A stretch of 64,000 bases of DNA from Bacillus sp. OV322 (GCF_900112495.1 NZ_FOMA01000005.1:248001-312000); one strand, 5' to 3'. Positions 8,530-16,320 are shown, counted from the first letter of the stretch. A program made the numbers and translations. Notes: a model not told the origin generated them from the letters alone.

Positions 8530-8975
8530 ACCATCAAAACCTTTCTAACCGCTTCTGTTATGATCACAACCTGTTTGGATGAAAAAATGGCACTACCTTC
8601 TTTGCTTTCACCATAGCTCTCCAAAACCAAAAATCCCATTTCTCCATTTGATCCGCTTTTCTCGTAATAGTCTTTTACAGTTGAAAAGCAGTAAATTTCT
8701 TCACCTGCCAGAAGGGGTCTTTCGTAATGGTAGACCTGCTCACCGTGAATTAGGCCTTTGTTTGGCAAATGGATGCCTTCGATCTCCCCGTAGTCAAAGA
8801 CCCGCGGGAAAGTGGGAGGAGCTATATTGGTCCTGAATCTTGAATTTAATCCGGTTTCCTCATCAAAATAGATAGGATGAAGATCTCCGATGGCTTCTGC
8901 AAATTTTTTTACAGCCCCGCGTTCTACTGTATTTTTAACTCTATTGGATGATCGGCCGATACATTCCTTGAACAA
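8526..8975 (-). CDS. MaoC N-terminal-like (FAS1-like) dehydratase subunit, 149 aa
   Basis: Hot-dog protein of the MaoC_dehydrat_N class that usually lacks the catalytic pair and partners a MaoC protein. Seen: FAEAIGDLHPIYFDEETG near residue 25 and APPTFPRVFD (about 52), both typical of the family; the C-terminal half is a regular hot-dog sheet. It overlaps the catalytic MaoC gene by 4 bases and starts 24 bases after the FabG-like gene. No ATG fits; translation appears to start at TTG 8975, with GAGGG about 13 bases upstream, which is rather far, so the start is the least certain part. Confidence 0.82.
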   Translation of the reverse strand: MFKECIGRSSNRVKNTVERGAVKKFAEAIGDLHPIYFDEETGLNSRFRTNIAPPTFPRVFDYGEIEGIHLPNKGLIHGEQVYHYERPLLAGEEIYCFSTVKDYYEKSGSNGEMGFLVLESYGESKEGSAIFSSKQVVIITEAVRKVLMV

Positions 8976-8999
8976 AACAAATGCACATCCCTCTTTATT

Positions 9000-9764
9000 T
9001 TAGTTTTTTGGGCCCCCTGCTACATAAAGCACCTGGCCATTGACAAAGGAAGATGCTTCATCAGCAAAAAATGCTACCGCATTTGCTATATCTGATGGCT
9101 TTCCGCTTCTGCCTGCAGGTATAGTGCTGACGCTTGCTTCTATTAATTGTTCGAAGGTTATGCCGAGTCTGCTGGCGGTTTCTCTTGTCATTTCTGTTTC
9201 GATAAAGCCGGGTGCCACGGAATTGCAGGTAATCCCATACCTGCCCAGTTCAATGGCAAGGGTTTTAGTGAAACCCTGCAATCCGGCTTTGGCCGCTGCG
9301 TAATTGGCCTGTCCGCGATTTCCAAGGGCAGAGGTGGAGGAGATATTAATAATTCTTCCGTATTTTTGTTCAACCATATATTTTTGGGCTGATTGTGCAG
9401 CATTGAAAGAACCCTTCAAATGAACATCCATGACCAGCTGCCAATCAGAATCACTCATTTTGAAAAATAGATTGTCCCTGATCACCCCGGCATTATTGAC
9501 AAGGATATCAATGGATCCCAATGTTTCATAAGCTTCCTTCATAGCAGATTCGACCTGCGCTGCATCTGTAACGTCAGCAGTTCTGGCATATACCTTAATG
9601 CCCTGTTTTTCTATTTCAGCCGCTGTCTCGCTCAATGCCGCTTCATCAAGGTCGATGAATGCAAGCTGTGCCCCTTCTTGTGCAAACAGCTGCAGAATAC
9701 CCTTTCCAATTCCTCTGCTGCCTCCTGTAACAAAGGCAGTTCTTCCATCGAATCTTCCTGTCAT
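9000..9764 (-). CDS. FabG-like SDR, probable 3-hydroxyacyl-CoA/3-oxoacyl reductase, 254 aa
   Basis: Classical SDR very like FabG. Seen: TGGSRGIG near residue 14, NNAG (about 91), catalytic Ser in NISSTSA, YAAAK (about 155), NSVAPGFIETEM and the C-terminal SSFVNGQVLYVAGG. In an acyl-CoA catabolic operon this enzyme most likely oxidises the 3-hydroxyacyl-CoA produced by the MaoC hydratase to 3-ketoacyl-CoA, rather than working in fatty-acid synthesis; that role is inference from context. It follows the first acyl-CoA dehydrogenase by 44 bases and precedes the hot-dog pair. ATG at 9764 follows AAGGAGG. Confidence 0.9.
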   Translation of the reverse strand: MTGRFDGRTAFVTGGSRGIGKGILQLFAQEGAQLAFIDLDEAALSETAAEIEKQGIKVYARTADVTDAAQVESAMKEAYETLGSIDILVNNAGVIRDNLFFKMSDSDWQLVMDVHLKGSFNAAQSAQKYMVEQKYGRIINISSTSALGNRGQANYAAAKAGLQGFTKTLAIELGRYGITCNSVAPGFIETEMTRETASRLGITFEQLIEASVSTIPAGRSGKPSDIANAVAFFADEASSFVNGQVLYVAGGPKN

Positions 9765-9808
9765 CGTATTTTCCTCCTTGTCAGATGTTAAATGAAGGCA
9801 AGCTTTTT

Positions 9809-10984
9809 TTATACATATTGCCCAACCTTTACATGCCCCTTTAGCAGATTCCTTGAAATGATCATTCTCTGGATTTCGTCTGTGCCATCATAAATTCTCC
9901 AAAGCCTTGCTTCCCGGTACCAGCGCTCAATCGGAAGTTCCCTTGTATAGCCCATCCCTCCGTGTATCTGAAGCACACGGTCAACAACCCGATTGCCCAT
10001 ATTTGCTCCGTATAGTTTTGCCATTGAAGCCAGGTGGCGGTTATCTTCTCCCTGATCCAGCGTGAATGCGGCATTAAGCACTAGCCATCTGGCTGCTTCG
10101 ATTTCCACTGCTGAATCAGCGATCTGCCATTGTATTGCCTGGCGGTCAGCTATCGGCCTGCCGAATGTTTCACGTTCTTTAGAGTAGTCTATTGCCATTT
10201 GAAGCAGCCTTTCAGCAGATCCCACTGCCCTAGCCCCGACGACCCATCTTGCAAAACCAATCCACTCCAGGCCAAGTTTGTATCCCCCGTGCACTTCACC
10301 AAGAATATTTTCTTCAGGCACCCGTACATTGTCAAAAACCAGTCCTGCTGGTCCCCATTCCCCCATTGTGTCAATGTATTCAGATTTCCAGCCCATTTCC
10401 CTGTCAACAATAAAACAGGTAACTCCCTCGCGCCCGGTTTTTTCGTGTAATTCTTTATCCGTAATAGCAATAGCCATTACAAAATCGGCTTCATTCCCGC
10501 CTGTTATGAATGTTTTTTCACCATTCAGCACCCATGTGTTTCCATCTTTGACCGCAGTCATCTTTATGTTCCGGGTGTCAGAGCCTGCACCAGGCTCAGT
10601 CATGGCAAAGCAAGGTTTCTTCTCCCCGTTGATGGTAGGAATCAAATATTTCTTCTTTTGCTCTTCATTTCCATAATAAAGAATATTATCTGCAGAGCCG
10701 CCAAACTGAAAGGGTACAAACGTTTTAGACACTTCCATCAGCACAATGGCAAGCATCATTTGTCCAATATCGGCACCACCGTATTCTTCTGGTGTATTGA
10801 TACCCCAGAAACCTGCTTCTTTGGCTTTTAACTGCAATTCCCTAAGCTGTGATTGAGGAAGACCTGGTTTACCTTCTCTTTCATTTCTCAGAACTTGATT
10901 CTCCAGGGGAATCAGCTCTTTTTCTACGAATTTGCGGATTGTTTTCTGAACCATTCTTTGTTCATCGGATAAGCGCAAATGCAT
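9809..10984 (-). CDS. Acyl-CoA dehydrogenase, 391 aa, first gene of the catabolic operon
   Basis: Full-length FAD acyl-CoA dehydrogenase. Seen: N-terminal helices, EEYGGA (about 66), FAD-binding AMTEPGAGSD, GEKTFITGG, ERETFGRPIADRQA in the C-terminal helices, QIHGGMGYTRE and the terminal motif IYDGTDEIQR. The last motif has Asp where MCAD/SCAD have catalytic Glu (YEGT), so either Asp is the base or the base lies elsewhere. It heads the operon behind the promoter at 11117-11145 and the palindromic operator. The likely reaction is alpha,beta-dehydrogenation of an acyl-CoA with electron transfer to ETF; no etf genes are in the window. ATG at 10984 with GGAGC. Confidence 0.92.
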   Translation of the reverse strand: MHLRLSDEQRMVQKTIRKFVEKELIPLENQVLRNEREGKPGLPQSQLRELQLKAKEAGFWGINTPEEYGGADIGQMMLAIVLMEVSKTFVPFQFGGSADNILYYGNEEQKKKYLIPTINGEKKPCFAMTEPGAGSDTRNIKMTAVKDGNTWVLNGEKTFITGGNEADFVMAIAITDKELHEKTGREGVTCFIVDREMGWKSEYIDTMGEWGPAGLVFDNVRVPEENILGEVHGGYKLGLEWIGFARWVVGARAVGSAERLLQMAIDYSKERETFGRPIADRQAIQWQIADSAVEIEAARWLVLNAAFTLDQGEDNRHLASMAKLYGANMGNRVVDRVLQIHGGMGYTRELPIERWYREARLWRIYDGTDEIQRMIISRNLLKGHVKVGQYV

Positions 10985-11087
10985 AAAGCCAGCTCCATTT
11001 CTTTATGGTTTTTAAAACATTGCACAGTCAGCTTCTTCTGCCGGGTTCTAAGTTGGCCGGTCTGAGGAAACATGAAGCAGACATTTC

Positions 11088-11107
11088 CATACCTACCAGT
11101 TAGTATG
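11088..11107. promoter_or_regulatory. Candidate TetR operator (palindrome CATAC-N10-GTATG)
   Basis: Twenty-base imperfect palindrome with outer arms CATAC and GTATG and inner AC/GT bases, placed just downstream of the predicted -10 box of the catabolic operon, so it would cover the transcription start. Position and symmetry fit repression by the TetR regulator encoded at 5318-5884. Pairing of this site with that regulator is inference. Confidence 0.6.
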
Positions 11108-11116
11108 TATATTTCT

Positions 11117-11145
11117 ATTCTATTTAGAATGTTCAGAAAATACAA
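11117..11145 (-). promoter_or_regulatory. Sigma-A-type promoter of the acyl-CoA catabolic operon
   Basis: Minus-strand -35 TTGTAT (11140-11145), 17-base spacer, -10 TAGAAT (11117-11122), directly ahead of the palindrome at 11088-11107 and about 130 bases before the first start codon at 10984. Confidence 0.6.
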
Positions 11146-11192
11146 GTAAAAAAGATTGCTGGACCCATCTTAATAAGGATGTATCACAATCA

Positions 11193-11224
11193 GAAAAATC
11201 CGGCTCTATTACGGCTAGAGCCGG
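11193..11224 (-). terminator. Rho-independent terminator after glycosyltransferase remnant
   Basis: Perfect 9-base stem CCGGCTCTA / TAGAGCCGG (11200-11208 with 11216-11224), loop 7, followed on the minus strand by ATTTTTC. It separates the glycosyltransferase remnant from the promoter of the catabolic operon. Confidence 0.85.
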
Positions 11225-11288
11225 TGTTATCTATAACCACAGATATAATTCAGTCAGGGTTTTTGAATATCATTTTTTGGCAATTCGG

Positions 11289-11723
11289 TCAGCAGTTAAC
11301 GGCATTCTTGATATCCTTGCTCCATAATAAGGGCTGAAGTTCTTTAAACCACCTTCTGTGCCAGGTTTCTGCTTCAAATCCATGTATCCATACTACAACC
11401 GGAATCCCGGGATTCACTTCTCTAATCGCTTGAATCATGCTTGGATTCACAAAATGAATTAAATATTTTATATGGGCTTTATAGCTTAATAGAATCCTTA
11501 AATCCGCTTCTGTTCCCCGATAGACTGTTACACCTTGATATATATTAATTTCTGCCTTGGAATATGGGGGGTGGAGAACAAAGACCTCTATATTCCTGCC
11601 TTCCTCCATGTATGAGAGTACCCTTCGATGGATAAATCCATTTCGATATAGCTGGCTTTGATGCGGGTAAGCGTTTGTAATAACCAAAAATCACTCTTTA
11701 TCTGGATAAGCAAGTTCACTCAT
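11289..11723 (-). pseudogene. Truncated GT4-type glycosyltransferase remnant
   Basis: N-terminal fragment of a family-4-like glycosyltransferase. The reading frame begins with ATG at 11723 (MSELAYPDKE), is broken by an in-frame TGA at 11691-11693, then continues in the same frame with FLVITNAYPHQ and a typical GT4 N-terminal Rossmann half (YRNGFIHRRVL, VFVLHPPYSK, LIHFVNPSM, VWIHGFEAETW). It stops at 11289, after about 130 residues, so the donor-binding C-terminal half of about 200-250 residues is missing. No ribosome site is visible before the ATG. A premature stop plus C-terminal loss mark it as decayed; a terminator still follows. A TTG restart at 11687 could give a short product but is unlikely to be active. 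Confidence 0.75.
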
Positions 11724-11884
11724 GTTTATGAATTTCTGCAAATTATTCACTCCCAGCTTCAATTTAACAGGACTGACCTGCAACAGCTTCATGCTAACAA
11801 ACTGTTGTAAGGACAATTTAACAAGTTTGCATGAGATATGTATTTTTTATGAGTTTTCTGTAAATCTATTAATAGCCCCTTATT

Positions 11885-11915
11885 CCTAAATAAAAGAAGC
11901 ACTTCTAAAGAAGCA
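11885..11915 (-). terminator. Probable terminator after the VOC-family gene
   Basis: Minus-strand hairpin GTGCTTC-TTTA-GAAGTGC (with two G-U pairs) followed by TTCTTTTATTT, shortly after the stop codon at 11946. The arms also form a direct repeat, so the fold is less certain than for other terminators here. Confidence 0.5.
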
Positions 11916-11945
11916 CTCCTTGTTGCACTTATTTTGCTGTCTTGT

Positions 11946-12329
11946 TTACCTTTGGAAAAATTCAATCCATTCCCCGTCAGGGCCATGAAAAAAGAAATAC
12001 TGATATCCATTCGGAAGCAGGGTTATTTCTTCATCAATCATTTTTATGCCAGAACCTTTTATTCTTGCAAATTCTTCAGTTATTTTATCTGTACTTATTG
12101 CAAGATGATGTACCTTGCCTTCTTCAGGAAGGGAATCATTGTAGCCTTGTATCAATTCAATTTCCGTTTCAACACCTTCAGAAAATCCAAGAAAAGCAAG
12201 CTGGATGATTCCGTCAGTATGGGGTACAGACGCTTTTAATTTCATGCCTACTACTTCTTCGTAAAATGAAATTGATTTTTTTAAATCTGTAACCATTATG
12301 CCCACATGATCAACTTTTTTGATTGTCAA
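11946..12329 (-). CDS. VOC-family (glyoxalase-like) protein, 127 aa
   Basis: Two-repeat vicinal-oxygen-chelate protein. Seen: start VDHVGIMVTDLKKSISFYEEVVG (beta-alpha-beta), metal-ligand candidates His8, Glu in ETEIELI (about 57), His in VHHLAI (about 74) and Glu in GEWIEFF (about 122), the arrangement of glyoxalase I and methylmalonyl-CoA epimerase. The four-ligand set suggests an active metalloenzyme, but substrate is unknown. It has its own terminator and is unrelated by strand spacing to the catabolic operon. Translation starts at TTG 12329, seven bases after GGAGG; no ATG fits. Confidence 0.85.
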   Translation of the reverse strand: MTIKKVDHVGIMVTDLKKSISFYEEVVGMKLKASVPHTDGIIQLAFLGFSEGVETEIELIQGYNDSLPEEGKVHHLAISTDKITEEFARIKGSGIKMIDEEITLLPNGYQYFFFHGPDGEWIEFFQR

Positions 12330-12486
12330 AATAAAACCTCCAATGAAATAACAATGCTGAATATAAATCGAAATTCATAATAGTTTAAATTTAAAAATAA
12401 GTCAATTTTTTTCGTGCTTTTTATCCAATTCCTGTTATGATACCCTTATACGAAAATTTATTGCTCTTAAGGAAGGGGAGAAGCTT

Positions 12487-13116
12487 ATGCTGATTAAGAA
12501 TAATTATGTAACAAAGGAAAAAGTGAGAGTTTGTCCTAGCTCCTATACGGTTGGTGAAGCACTGTCTTTTTTAAGAGAATCAGGCTACCGCTGCGTGCCC
12601 ATTGTGAATGAAGAAAACAATTATAAAGGTCAGGTTTATAAAGTTCATCTTATTGAACATCTTTATGAAAATGGCGGCAAAGATACAGATTCAGTGCTGG
12701 ATGTAGCCGCAGAAAAAAGTTCCTTTATTGAAGAAGACAGTACGCTTTTAAAAGCAGTTTTTAATATTGACCGTCTTCCCTTTTTTGCCGTGGTTTCATC
12801 GGAAGGAAGATTTAAAGGCATCATTACGCACAGTGTGATCATGAATTTATTCCGTGACGGATTTGGCGTGAAGACGGGCGGCTTAAGCCTGACTATTGTA
12901 GTACCTGAACTTAAAGGAATGATGCTGATCCTTGCTGAAACCTTTAAAGGATATAATATCGAGGGCATTCATACATTTGATAATGGAGATACACTGCTTC
13001 GAAGAGTCATGATTACACTTTCCGCTGAGGCTGAACGTGATTTGCCTAAATTCCAGAAAAAGCTGGAGAAACATAATTTCCGCATTGTTGATTCAGAAAT
13101 AATTGAAAAGCAATAA
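12487..13116 (+). CDS. cbpA: CBS-domain/ACT-like protein, CbpA type (possible c-di-AMP receptor), 209 aa
   Basis: Cytosolic regulatory protein. Two CBS motifs occupy about residues 1-130 (YTVGEALSFLRESGYRCVPIV; DSTLLKAVFNIDRLPFFAVV with GIITHSVIM), and an ACT-like ligand domain about 140-205 (LTIVVPELKGMMLILAETF). This CBS-CBS-ACT order and length match Listeria CbpA, a cyclic-di-AMP binding protein of unknown partner; assignment is by resemblance. It is a lone plus-strand gene with promoter region 12330-12486 and terminator 13125-13150. ATG at 12487 follows AAGGGGAG. Confidence 0.8.
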   Translation: MLIKNNYVTKEKVRVCPSSYTVGEALSFLRESGYRCVPIVNEENNYKGQVYKVHLIEHLYENGGKDTDSVLDVAAEKSSFIEEDSTLLKAVFNIDRLPFFAVVSSEGRFKGIITHSVIMNLFRDGFGVKTGGLSLTIVVPELKGMMLILAETFKGYNIEGIHTFDNGDTLLRRVMITLSAEAERDLPKFQKKLEKHNFRIVDSEIIEKQ

Positions 13117-13124
13117 TGAATTTT

Positions 13125-13156
13125 CCACAACAGCATATAAACTGTTGTGGATTTAA
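13125..13156 (+). terminator. Terminator after cbpA-like gene
   Basis: Perfect 9-base stem CCACAACAG / CTGTTGTGG (13125-13133 with 13142-13150), loop 8, followed by ATTTAATTT. It lies between convergent genes and may serve both, though the plus-strand T content is modest. Confidence 0.7.
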
Positions 13157-13162
13157 TTTAAG

Positions 13163-13588
13163 TTAAAGCATTTGTGTTCCCTTTTCACCATTGATTGAGT
13201 AGCTTGCAGTTACTTGTGCAGAAAGTGTCTTTGAGACAGAGCAGTATTTATCTTTTGATAGCATGATAGCCCGGATTACCTTATCTTCTGGAAGTGCGCC
13301 TTCTAAGGAGTAATGGATATGAATAGAGGTAAATCGTTTGGGATGGTCCTCTGCACGTTCCCCGTCCACTTCGAGATGAAAAGACAATGGATTTAATCGC
13401 ATCTTCTGCAAAATAGTGATAATATCTATTCCTGTACAGCCTGCCAATGCATTCAGCAGCAATTCTGTAGGCCGCGCTCCACTGTTTGTTCCTCCCGATT
13501 CCTCGGAAGCATCCATAGTGATTTCATGTCCTGATGGTGTATTCCCAGTAAATGACATGTTTCCATTCCAAGCCACGTTTGTTTTCAT
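13163..13588 (-). CDS. OsmC-family peroxiredoxin-like protein, 141 aa
   Basis: OsmC/Ohr superfamily thiol protein. Seen: RPTELLLNALAGCTGIDI with the first redox Cys (about residue 51) and KYCSVSKTL with the second (about 118), plus GFDGVE-free, YhfA-like spacing rather than Ohr. Members reduce organic hydroperoxides with thiols; the exact subclass is uncertain. The ATG at 13588 is chosen over an adjacent TTG because AAGGGATG lies seven bases before it. It is a single gene convergent with cbpA. Confidence 0.88.
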   Translation of the reverse strand: MKTNVAWNGNMSFTGNTPSGHEITMDASEESGGTNSGARPTELLLNALAGCTGIDIITILQKMRLNPLSFHLEVDGERAEDHPKRFTSIHIHYSLEGALPEDKVIRAIMLSKDKYCSVSKTLSAQVTASYSINGEKGTQML

Positions 13589-13676
13589 CAAGAATCATCC
13601 CTTCTTTATTGTACAGGCATTTTTTTAGCATATGCTGATGTATAAACATATAAACCATATCTTCCAAACGAAAACA

Positions 13677-13715
13677 AGAAAAAAGCCGTTTTCAATATAT
13701 ACATTGAAAACGGCT
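13677..13715 (-). terminator. Terminator after old-yellow-enzyme gene
   Basis: Thirteen-base perfect stem AGCCGTTTTCAAT / ATTGAAAACGGCT (13684-13696 with 13703-13715) followed on the minus strand by TTTTTTC. Confidence 0.9.
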
Positions 13716-13755
13716 GTCATATTCCGGCAGGCAATACGGATTGCCTTATATTTTT

Positions 13756-14880
13756 TTATTCTACGCCGGGAAACCAGCCCGGTGTATTGATAATGGCATT
13801 CCACAAAGGATCGGGAATGACAAGTTCATCCTGGGCGTTTTTATCAATCTTTGTCACAATTTCATCTTCCCGGCCCTGCTCCACCTTTTCTACCCAGTCA
13901 GGATCGATGATGAGCTCTCTTCCAAGTGCAATCATAGGTATCCCGGTTTCCATAGCCTTAGCCGCATCATCTGCTGTATAAATAGAGCCGACACCGATGA
14001 CAGGCACTTTGCCCGCAGCATGTTCATTAATCATTTCAATCCGTGGGCGGGTATCCTCTGTTCCTCTTCTTGCTGCTGACCAGAAATCCATCAGGGAGAC
14101 ATGCAGATAATCAAGATTCTTGTCTGCAAGCGCATCAACTAAATACAGCGTCTCAGACATTGTGATTCCTGGTGTTTCAGGTTCTTCCGGGGAAAATCTG
14201 TAACCAACAAGGAATGGTTTTTCTGCATGCTCTTTAACTGTTTTTTGTACTTCTTCAACAACCGCCAAAGGAAAAGTAAGACGTTTTTCGAGGCTGCCTC
14301 CCCATTTGTCCTCACGGGTATTAGAGTGCGGGGAGAAAAATTGCTGGACCAGATAACCATTCGCTCCATGGATTTCTACGCCATCAAATCCAGCTTCAAT
14401 GGCACGCCGTGTGGTTTCACCAAAGTCTTTTACTATGGATTGAATCTCTTCTTCATTTAAAGAACGGGGAACAGGTTTGCTATCACCCTCTGCAGGAATG
14501 TTACTGGCACCTACAATTTCACCGCCAGGAACTAATTCAGGTATGGCAAGGCGTCCTGCGTGGAAGATTTGCAGAACCGCTTTTGCTCCTTTTTCCTTAA
14601 TCGCAGCTGCCAAGCGGCGCAAACTTGGAATCATCTCATCACTATGAGCCGCAAATTCCCCATGAAATCCTTTTCCGCTTGCCGTTACATATGTACATGC
14701 AGTAATGACCATTCCCGCGCCGTTTGAACGGCGCACATAATAATTCACCTCGTCATCGGTTACTGTTCCATCAGGGTTAGAAGAAAAATTTGTCATAGGC
14801 GCCATAACTATACGGTTCTTCAAAGCGACCCCGCTTGGCAATTCAATGCTTTCAAATAATGGTTTGTATTTTGCTTGCAT
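13756..14880 (-). CDS. NADH-dependent flavin oxidoreductase (old yellow enzyme family, YqiG-like), 374 aa
   Basis: FMN-dependent TIM-barrel ene-reductase. Seen: N-terminal LKNRIVMAPMTNF (about 21), QIFHAGR (about 104), the active-site run DGVEIHGANGYLVQQF followed by SPHSNTREDKWGG (about 163-194), and C-terminal phosphate-binding GVGSIYTADDA and IALGRELI. The family reduces activated C=C bonds or nitro groups with NAD(P)H. The order and length match B. subtilis YqiG. It stands just after (41 bases) a nitroreductase gene on the same strand; both may form a small reductive-detoxification operon. ATG at 14880 with GGAGG. Confidence 0.92.
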   Translation of the reverse strand: MQAKYKPLFESIELPSGVALKNRIVMAPMTNFSSNPDGTVTDDEVNYYVRRSNGAGMVITACTYVTASGKGFHGEFAAHSDEMIPSLRRLAAAIKEKGAKAVLQIFHAGRLAIPELVPGGEIVGASNIPAEGDSKPVPRSLNEEEIQSIVKDFGETTRRAIEAGFDGVEIHGANGYLVQQFFSPHSNTREDKWGGSLEKRLTFPLAVVEEVQKTVKEHAEKPFLVGYRFSPEEPETPGITMSETLYLVDALADKNLDYLHVSLMDFWSAARRGTEDTRPRIEMINEHAAGKVPVIGVGSIYTADDAAKAMETGIPMIALGRELIIDPDWVEKVEQGREDEIVTKIDKNAQDELVIPDPLWNAIINTPGWFPGVE

Positions 14881-14921
14881 GTTTATATTCCTCCAGTATC
14901 TTTATATTGGAAATTCTATAT

Positions 14922-15599
14922 TTATAGGACCCACTGAGCAACGTCTTTCATTTCTTTTCTTGTTTTCCCGCGATGAGGATCTTCTGCACGGTATCCGAAA
15001 GCAGCCATAACAGAGGTTCCCAGCTGGCCACTTTCCAATAATCCCTCAGCTTCTAATATTTTATTCACAGCAGAATAATCAAAGCCTTCTATCGGACATG
15101 AGTCAATGCCAATTTGAGCTGCTGCAGTCATCATGTTTCCTAATGCAATATAAGTTTGTTTGCAAGCCCAGTCAAATAATGCACGCTCACTTTCAAACAG
15201 CTTCATATCTTCTTCCTGGAAGCTGCGGTACCTTACTGAGGCCGCCTTAATCACCTCATCAGGCATTTCTTTGACATTTCTTAAATGGCTCAATACCTGC
15301 TCGGAATCGTATCTCATGTTTTTCCTTGCCAAAATAATGACAAAATGACTGGCAGTCGGAAGCTGGCCTTGTGCACCCCATGAAACTTCCTTCAGTTTAG
15401 CCCGAAGTTCGGGGCTTTGGATCACCAGGAATTTCCATGGTTCATATCCAACCGAACTTGGAGAAAGTCTTCCGCACTCTAAAATAAAATCAAAATCATC
15501 TTTCGAAATCATTTTTTGAGAATCGAATTTTTTAGTTGCATGCCTGAAATTCATGGCATCCAGGATTTGTTCTTTCTTCTCGGTGTTTTTATCAGTCAT
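14922..15599 (-). CDS. NAD(P)H nitroreductase family protein (NfsB/YfkO-like), 225 aa
   Basis: FMN-binding nitroreductase. Seen: N-terminal FRHATKKFD (phosphate/FMN arginine), LSPSSVGYEPWKFLVI (about 46-61), ALGNMMTAAAQIGIDSCPIEGFD (about 145-168) and C-terminal AFGYRAEDP, a standard NfsB layout. It reduces quinones and nitro compounds with NAD(P)H (family knowledge). The ATG at 15599 has GGGAGG eight bases upstream, so the 40-codon upstream extension that is also open is not used. It is co-directional with the old yellow enzyme gene, and an Rrf2 regulator is encoded further upstream, possibly a redox controller. Confidence 0.9.
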   Translation of the reverse strand: MTDKNTEKKEQILDAMNFRHATKKFDSQKMISKDDFDFILECGRLSPSSVGYEPWKFLVIQSPELRAKLKEVSWGAQGQLPTASHFVIILARKNMRYDSEQVLSHLRNVKEMPDEVIKAASVRYRSFQEEDMKLFESERALFDWACKQTYIALGNMMTAAAQIGIDSCPIEGFDYSAVNKILEAEGLLESGQLGTSVMAAFGYRAEDPHRGKTRKEMKDVAQWVL

Positions 15600-15868
15600 A
15601 ACCTTACCTCCCGATAATATTAGATGTCTAAATTGATGAATGAATAAAGGCTCGAGCAATATTACGTTTTGCACACTAAAAGCACGTGAGCGGTCCTTGA
15701 AAGCTATGCCAAGCAGGAGGACCAAAAAATATCCTGCAGGTGAACACCGTTAATCATAAAAAAATAACTGTAATAAAATAATATACAGTATGCGCATGAT
15801 TAAACGACTGTCATGGGCCTTTTTTAATTGAGTTTAAAACAGCACCTATTGTCTTTTTTTCCAGGAAA

Positions 15869-16231
15869 TTAGACAAATTGCTGTTCTGCCTCGCAAAAAA
15901 TTTGATCCATCACAGCCTGGGGATTGGAGGAAATAGGACATTCCTGCTTGGGGTCTCCAGTAATCCAAGTAGGTTTCAGATTGCCAAACGAAACGGCTTT
16001 ACATACATTTGCAAGCATTACATCGTGTGCACTGCAATCTAAGATATAACCGCCGCCAATGCCTTCTTTGGTTTTAACAAAACCGCTTTTTCTTAGAGAA
16101 CTCATTATCTTTCTGATTCTTGCAGGGTTTGTGCAAACATTCCGTGAAATTTCCTCGCTGATTGCCATATGATCAGGCAAATATGCCAAATACACTAAAC
16201 AATGAACGGCTATGGTAAATTCACTATTCAC
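15869..16231 (-). CDS. Rrf2-family transcriptional regulator, 120 aa
   Basis: Winged-helix Rrf2 regulator. Seen: N-terminal helix FTIAVHCLVYLAYL, recognition region NPARIRKIMSSLRKSGFVKTKEGIGGGYIL (about 35-64) with the Rrf2 wing GGGY. Several Cys (in VCTN, DCSA, VCKA, ECPI, FCEA) are present, but the three-Cys Fe-S spacing of NsrR/IscR is not clearly met, so it may sense redox through thiols like YwnA-type proteins. It has a near-consensus promoter at 16265-16293. The closest downstream genes are a nitroreductase and old yellow enzyme, plausible targets (inference). Confidence 0.88.
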   Translation of the reverse strand: MNSEFTIAVHCLVYLAYLPDHMAISEEISRNVCTNPARIRKIMSSLRKSGFVKTKEGIGGGYILDCSAHDVMLANVCKAVSFGNLKPTWITGDPKQECPISSNPQAVMDQIFCEAEQQFV

Positions 16232-16264
16232 ACAGGATCCTACCTCTCCAACAAGAATACTGAA

Positions 16265-16293
16265 ATTATATTTGTTACAGTTAGCAAAGTCAA
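16265..16293 (-). promoter_or_regulatory. Sigma-A promoter of the Rrf2 gene
   Basis: Minus-strand -35 TTGACT (16288-16293), 17-base spacer, perfect -10 TATAAT (16265-16270), about 35 bases upstream of the start codon at 16231. A partial AGTT/AACT symmetry overlaps the spacer and could be an autoregulatory site. Confidence 0.8.
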
Positions 16294-16320
16294 CTAAGTC
16301 ACCTTCTTATAATTTTAAGC

